Part shown: positions 58,395 through 64,000 of the stretch, piece after piece
Numbering within the stretch: position 1 is the first letter of the stretch
Layout of the letters: each line of letters opens with the position of its first letter
From: Dastarcus helophoroides
Taxonomy: Eukaryota; Arthropoda; Insecta; Coleoptera; Bothrideridae
Direction: 5' to 3'
Assembly (NCBI GenBank): GCA_028583605.1
Contig: CM053330.1
Span: forward strand, 15,401,539 to 15,465,538
DNA: 64,000 nucleotides
Translations under genes and position numbers: made by a program
The notes under the pieces: model-generated
The model's input: the letters and a program-made list of their open reading frames with translations, nothing else
Told to the model about the DNA's origin: nothing
Databases searched by the model: none

Positions 58395-59756
58395 GTAAAA
58401 CATTTTAGCAGCGATATCTGCCAACAAGAATATGGTGCAGGTTATAGATAGTTTTAATGAGGAAGGAATAGAATACTTTATTTCTTTGAAATAACGTTTT
58501 ATTATTTTTTAAAAAATATTTATAAAAAATAAAGATTGTGTACTTTTGTATAGTTTAAATAGAACATTGTAACCATTAATTAAGACAATATTCAGAAAAA
58601 AGTGATTTGATTCCATGAGAACAGAAATAATTTTAATTTAACAGAAATATTTATTTTGTGTGCATCTGCATAGCTCTACTATAATAGTCGAATCTGCAAG
58701 TCATCATTTACCTAAGGTAAGATTTTATTTTTGAAACCGCTCCCCCCTCATTGTCAAATAAATCTCCAGCCGCTACTGTGTTATAAATAAAATAATAAAA
58801 TGCTGTTGAAGTCAGAGAAGATATGATGAGAACCTACCTTCGAACGCCTGTAATAAATATAACATCAGCTGGATAAGCACTTCTTACTTCCTTACTGAAT
58901 ATAATGAATTAATTAATCAATAACGCTATAAATCTTATTGAATTTCAATCATTAGTTGATAACCTATTCAGTTTTGCCCTTGCACTCAATAAACTCTCTT
59001 GAACTCTGGTATGTCAAGGAAACTAGTGTTGCATTCAGTGAAGGTGACAGGACGAGGGACATTTTAAAGTTATCTACTTAGTAATGAGACAAATACCCCC
59101 TTTTTAAAAAAAGTATATTATTTCTTACTATGTGACCTTCATTCTTGCAATTGTCAGCAATAGTTGCTTTAATTAGCATGTATCAAAATTATTCCTCGTA
59201 AAATATAATCGATAGTCAGTTGGAGAGCACGCAATGGAATCCACGTCCTTCGAATACTTATGTAGCTGACTAATGGCTATAAGTTGGACATGTTTAAATT
59301 GATCAAACCCTTCTGATGAGGCCAAGGAAGGTCAAAACCAGTGGACGGTGGTTCATTAGTAAAAATTTTCAACTGTAACACGTTCAACTGTTTTATTGTT
59401 GAACATTTAATTAACATTCTAATATACTTAACTGCATGTCACGCCCGGAATACTATTCAAAAACTTTATAAACTCGTTCATTTCAAATTAACAATCAACA
59501 AAAAATTCATCATAATGGATGTAACTTCTGCCCATTGAGTCTGTCAAAAAACGGCTTTACTGTGGTCTGAACAGTTTTATTGTTTTAGCCAAAATTCTTT
59601 TTCCTGCAAAGACGACAGGCTTTGTTTTGTTACTAGGATACAGGATGATAACAAAAAGAATGAAATTGTTAGTAAATCCAAATGTGCATACCACTGGAGT
59701 TTATTTATGAAAAATTTTGGAAAAATAGTCCAACGTTCTCCTACAAACTGAAAAGT
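58395..59756. other. No gene seen
   Basis: AT-rich. No recognisable exon, repeat unit or terminal repeat. Confidence 0.5.
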
Positions 59757-60297
59757 GCTCTATTATCGGAAAATGCCAAAGAATACGATTTTTGGTCATT
59801 AAAATGATTATATCTTAGGTAATTTTGCACAAAATCAGTCAATTTGGATGGAGGAAGAGCTTTCTCTAGGCGATAATACTATCTGCTACATTCTTAAATG
59901 GCGATTAACTCCAAAATTCTATATTGAAAAATAACTGTCAAGTCTGTCTGTACGCATGCTATCACGCTAAAGATCGCAATTCTTAACCGAGTTCATTCTT
60001 TATCAGAATAGAACCCTATTGATTTTGGAAATGATTGGTCAAATAGTTTAAGTTTTATTAACGTAGTTTAGTAGAGAAAAATTAAACCTAGGATTCTCAT
60101 ATCCTTATAACTTTTATACATATTTTTGATTAAGTTTCTCTTAAGTAGGTTACAGTGTAAAAGTTTCGTTTTCGAGAAAAATAATTTCAGGAAATTTCTC
60201 TTCATTTCATAGAAATTATTTTGTGCTCTATGTTTTAAGTAATCTGTACATATCAATGATGGCAAGATTATGACAAGCATGTCAAAGCTGACAAGTC
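59757..60297 (+). repeat. Left arm of a long inverted repeat
   Basis: Starts GCTCTATTATCGGAAAATGC and ends around GACAAGCATGTCAAAGCTGA. It is matched in inverted orientation by 63151-63720. At 59848 a short frame reads LGDNTICYILKWRLTPKF, conserved at the protein level in the other arm, so this was once coding. Function not recognised. Confidence 0.7.
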
Positions 60298-61173
60298 ATA
60301 CTTATTTCTTTAAGAACTATAATCCCATTCAGTAATGTGAAATAATAGCTGAAACTCTTGAAGCCACACATTATACTGTTAAAAGAAGATATCCAAAGAC
60401 TCCAGCAATATATTCAGGAGACTCCAGCAATAGAAATAGAAGCTGCACAAATTTCGCACTAACTTGCGACGCTTGTGGCATAAAGTAAGTTTGATTTTAG
60501 GAATAGTTTAGCATGTTGAGCTTAAAGACGAAGATTCTGCCTTTTCATAAAAGTTCATATAAAACCCATTTCCGTGCAAGTCAATCAATCTCGAAAAAAA
60601 TGTTTTTTCTTTGATCTCAAAATTTTAACTTTTACAATACTTCGGAGAACAAATCCAAATCTTAAATTTCTTCTGTTTTTCTAAAAGTTTGTTTAAAGCT
60701 GAATTTTAATTTTAATTTGACAATGTAAATTTTAGAGAAACACATTTTTATTTAATGAATTTTTTCGTTTTGACTGCTGAACTTTTCGACTTATTCGTTC
60801 AAAGTTCTAGTTTAATTTTAGTTTTAGTTTAAAATTTCTGTTTTTATTTTATCGAACTGTTCGGCATTTTTTCTAAATTTTGATATTAAATCCAAAATAA
60901 CTAAAGATTTACGAAATAAAAACTTATTGCAATCATGTATTTAAATTCGAAATTGCATGAGCAGCCGCAAAAAAATCAAGTTTAATGCAAGATTTTGCCA
61001 TAAATTTAGGGAAAAAATATGTATAAAAAAGCTTTTCCTCGGTCCTCGGGTTCAGTTTCTATGACATCAAAATTTAAACAGAAGTAGTCGATTATTCCCA
61101 AGGGACTATAATGCTTCCAAGGGAGTTTACATTATGGAGAACGTTTTTCATGCAAAAAAAGATAACATTGAAA
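60298..61173. other. No gene; T-rich degenerate tract at 60560-60960
   Basis: Ordinary sequence, then a mixed T-rich tract of the common class, then the 3' flank of the recombinase pseudogene. Confidence 0.5.
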
Positions 61174-62228
61174 TTATTTATTGACATTTAAATTAAATGT
61201 TACATTTGTACAATTTTTAAAGTTAATATTAGAAGGAATATTACTTTCGCTTACATTTACAGTTTTTGTGATTGCGCTAGTAGTGGTACCTACTAAAACC
61301 TGATTAGCAATTTTGGTCTTATTTTCAATGGAGTTCTCGACATAACCCTCAGCGACTGTCGTTGATTTCCAACCAGCATGACGCTTTATTGTCGTGATAT
61401 CCACACCAGCATCTGCCAGTAAGCAGTGACCAGTATAACATGGAGCATCAGGTAATTTTAAATACGAAGCTACTACACTCGGAATTTTTTCCATGATATT
61501 CTTGCCAACTGGCTGTGAACTACATTTTCCTGCATTGTAGTACAAAAAAGGCGCTTATGCTTGACGTGGGGAGGACGAAGGGACAGGTATTTTTGAAACA
61601 ATTCAAGCATATTTCCCACATCGGTAACCAGAAAGGTTCGTGGAATCTTTGACTTAGTGTTTGGAATTTTTACAATCAAGGAAGAGCCTACATCCTCAAT
61701 ATCATCTACAGTTAAATTGACTAGTTCATTAGTTCGACAAGCTCCGGCAATCCCCAGAATTAATCCAACCTATAAAAAATCAAAATACTTAATAATTGAA
61801 ATACCTAACAACAAAAGTAATCTTACCTTAATCATTAAGAATTCTTTGTCATCTGCACTTGATAGAAAACGGTCGATTTCACCCTTTGTCAATATTTTCG
61901 ATTTTTTCGCTTGATATCCGTCACCGGTTCTTTTCAAAAAGGCGATCAGCTTGGGAAATTTGCTTATATCTATGTTGTCGTAAATTATCAAGCATGACTT
62001 AACCATAGAATATTGCGCCCATAATGTGGAAGATTTGTAATTCTTTGCATTTTCACTGAAGTATGCCAAAAAAACATTCTCGCTGTATACTTGAACATTT
62101 TTCTCAGCGCACAACTTTTTGAACCAATTGTAGGCTATATCGTATAAAGATCTTGACTTTGTAGGCAGCAAATTGCTTATTGCAATATTTGTAGTCTCCA
62201 CAATCTCTTCCGACTCACAATTATTCAT
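61174..62228 (-). pseudogene. Crypton-like tyrosine recombinase, broken
   Basis: Exon 1 is 62228-61827 (134 codons from ATG), exon 2 is 61769-61174, with a 57-bp intron (AAG/GTAAGA, TTTTTATAG/GTTGG). The N-terminal SAM-like/core-binding region contains LLPTKSRSLYD, STLWAQYSMVKSCLI and KFPKLIAFLKRTGDG. Exon 2 starts GLILGIAGACRTNELVNLTV with the first catalytic Arg, then IPNTKSKIPRTF. A one-base loss in the T run near 61545 shifts the frame. The next box reads CYTGHCLLADAGVDITTIKR, where a relative would have about seven more residues including the Arg of HxxR, so that catalytic Arg is absent. GWKSTTVAEGYVE retains the Trp and the Tyr nucleophile. The C-terminus NNCTNVTFNLNVNK-like tail is typical of insect relatives. 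Cryptons integrate by tyrosine recombination. This copy cannot be active. It lies between the arms of a long inverted repeat. Confidence 0.8.
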
Positions 62229-63150
62229 TGTGCACTAAACAAACTTTAAACTAAACCAAACTAGCACCTTAATTTAATAATTCTTTTTGTTTGTTTATTT
62301 TGTAGTTATGACTAACTCAACGACTACTAAATAAATGCTCAAATCCGAATACAATAATTCTGGTGCTACTTACTTCATAATGACAAAATATGTGTTTTTA
62401 AGTTAATGAAACCGTGAAAAAAATAGTATATACCATTCGGGAGAGATGCTATTTTGTCCTCACAAAATAATGCATTTCTCTCCCTTATAGTATAATGTAC
62501 TATTTAAATCCAAAGTATGAAACATTTTAGAAGAAGAAAGAAGAAAACTGAAACTTTGGTTGTAAAGCCGCAAATGATAGGCTGAAATTATTAAAGGTAA
62601 GCTTTCAACTTAAAAATTTATAAAATAGCAGTTTCTCGAAATTTTCAGTTATATGTAAACATTTTAGAAAAATAATCGATTTCAAACAAGAAAATTAAAA
62701 AAAAAGTCGAAGTTTTGAGGAAAATTTAAAACCAAAAGTGTACACAACTAGCTTACAATTAAATTTTCGCGAAAAGCAGAAATTTCGTGTCAAGCTTATA
62801 ACACAAACCCTACTTTTGTCTTCTGAACTAGTCCGTTTTATAAAAAATATTTCTCATTATATTATTGCAGTTTCCATATCACCGGTTACTGTGGTTGTAA
62901 ATAAAAATGTTTTGTTCGGTAATAAGCATCTTTAGTGAACTTAAAGAATATAAAGACAAAATTGTCTGCTAAAGATGAGTACGCAATTTGTGCAGTTTCT
63001 TTTTTCATGGCGTTATTCTACCATATATTTCGTTTCGGTATCTTATGTTTTATATTCATGGTTGTGTAATTTCTAGCTCGTTTTCGTATCTCATTGAATA
63101 TCAGCAATGATTATTACTATTTGGTGATAACAGCACTGAAATAAATAAAC
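62229..63150. other. No gene seen
   Basis: 5' flank of the recombinase with a small imperfect palindrome (ATACCATTCGGGAGAGATGC at 62432 against CATTTCTCTCCCTTATAGTAT at about 62472-62492), a brief A-rich tract near 62600-62720, then ordinary DNA. Confidence 0.5.
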
Positions 63151-63720
63151 ACCAGTCAGCTTTGACATGCTTGTCACAATACAATTTCTATGAAATGAAA
63201 ATAAAAAACTTTTCTGTAAATTATTTTTTCTCGAAAATAAAATAGAATTGCCTTTTACACTGTACTCAAGGGTAACTTTACCTACAATATGTTTAAAAGT
63301 TATAAGAACATGAACTAAGTTTGATTTTTGTCTAATAAACATGTTTTTCTTTAATAAAATTTAAACTATTTGACCAATCATTACCAAAAGTAAAAGGATT
63401 CTTTTCTGAGAAATTCCGAATCGGTAGAAACAAGAATGGCAAAAATCGGTTAACAATTGCGTGACAATAGACGTTCAAACTGACAAGATTGAAGGTAACC
63501 AAGAACCAGTCGGTTCCACCAAAACTTTTGTTTTTAATGACGAATTTTGGAGTTAATCGCAATTTAAAAACTTGGCAAATAGTGCCGTCGTCTAGAAAAA
63601 GTCCTTCAGCCAAAAAACTATATTACAACTAATTTAGTTCAAAATTACCCGAAATATAATTATTTTTACAGTAAAAAGTACTGAGAAGTCGTGTTTTTTG
63701 GCATTCCCCGATAATAGAGC
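63151..63720 (-). repeat. Right arm of the long inverted repeat
   Basis: Inverted partner of 59757-60297: GTCAGCTTTGACATGCTTGT at 63155 and the outer end CCGATAATAGAGC at 63708-63720. The minus frame 63613-63332 reads LDDGTICQVFKLRLTPKF and remains open for 93 codons. At 63491-63526 it shares GGTAACCAAGAACCAGTC and CCACCAAAACT with the foldback elements at 13.27 and 42.74 kb; this piece is absent from the left arm. Confidence 0.7.
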
Positions 63721-64000
63721 AAACCGCGAGCTCGTGGTGTGCAATTTATAAAAAAATATCAAATTTTAATTTGAAAGTTCGGTAAAAAAGTTTACTTGTT
63801 AAGTTTAAACTCGAAATTTGGAAAAGAGAAATCAAAATTTTAAGATTACAGCCGAAAGTTTAAGTTGGATTTCCAAGCATCAACTCAGATTTCAGTTTTA
63901 TTTCAAACAAATGGCTTTAACTCGAATTTTTGCGAAAACATCAACATTTTAAGGTAAAAGACGAAATTACAAGAATAAATTTAATATTATCAATTTTAAC
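63721..64000 (+). repeat. A-rich degenerate tract at the window edge
   Basis: Units of the common class run off the end of the window. Confidence 0.55.

Noticed and set aside
58216..58398. 60-codon plus frame
   Set aside because: Antisense of LINE copy c motif A-B region.

Overview
The window looks like intergenic and intronic DNA from an arthropod nuclear genome, most probably an insect. The evidence is very AT-rich sequence, GT-AG introns (one only 57 bp), a GDNF/GAS1-domain gene, a Hox3/zen-like homeobox exon, a jockey-type LINE, and a Tc1/mariner element with a transposase type common in insects. There are no operons, no CRISPR array and no recognisable rRNA or tRNA. The order cannot be fixed by eye.

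Very little is coding. The one intact-looking gene is a GAS1-like, probably GPI-anchored receptor on the minus strand: two coding exons, 36268-36035 and 35634-35137, 243 residues. At 37404-37733 (+) an open exon encodes the second half of a homeodomain, but its 3' part runs into a 5'-truncated jockey LINE (about 37665-40149), so it is probably a broken or chimeric exon. At 61174-62228 (-) lies a Crypton-like tyrosine recombinase with one intron, a frameshift and loss of the segment carrying the second catalytic arginine.

Most of the rest is mobile or repetitive DNA. Four fragments of one LINE family lie at 3394-3645 (+), 6553-7857 (-), 46737-48629 (-) and 57191-58394 (-). A Tc1/mariner element with about 230-bp terminal inverted repeats (TIRs) and TA flanks lies at 10013-11941. 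Long palindromic elements lie at 1130-2280, 31494-32813, 43452-43840, 45864-48730 and 54599-55970; the last two are flanked by TA. Two MITE families (20871-21278 with 36496-36848; 29250-29555), a candidate solo LTR (27052-27348), a 591-bp tandem duplication (15029-16214) and a dispersed minisatellite (14486 and 49150 regions) complete the list.

The strongest large-scale signal is a class of degenerate, strand-biased tracts with an approximately 20-base unit resembling GTCGAAATTTTGAGAAAAAA, or its complement. By eye they cover about 20 kb, close to a third of the window. They switch abruptly between A-rich and T-rich strands (near 18.86, 24.4, 30.36 and 53.34 kb), and one 870-bp block sits inside a LINE copy as if it had inserted there. 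Separate palindromic elements at 13.1, 42.8 and 43.5-43.8 kb carry hammerhead-ribozyme-like cores. These two observations are the best candidates for something not yet described.

All boundaries come from reading by eye. Terminal repeats and splice sites named with exact bases were read directly; most array and palindrome edges are approximate to tens of bases.
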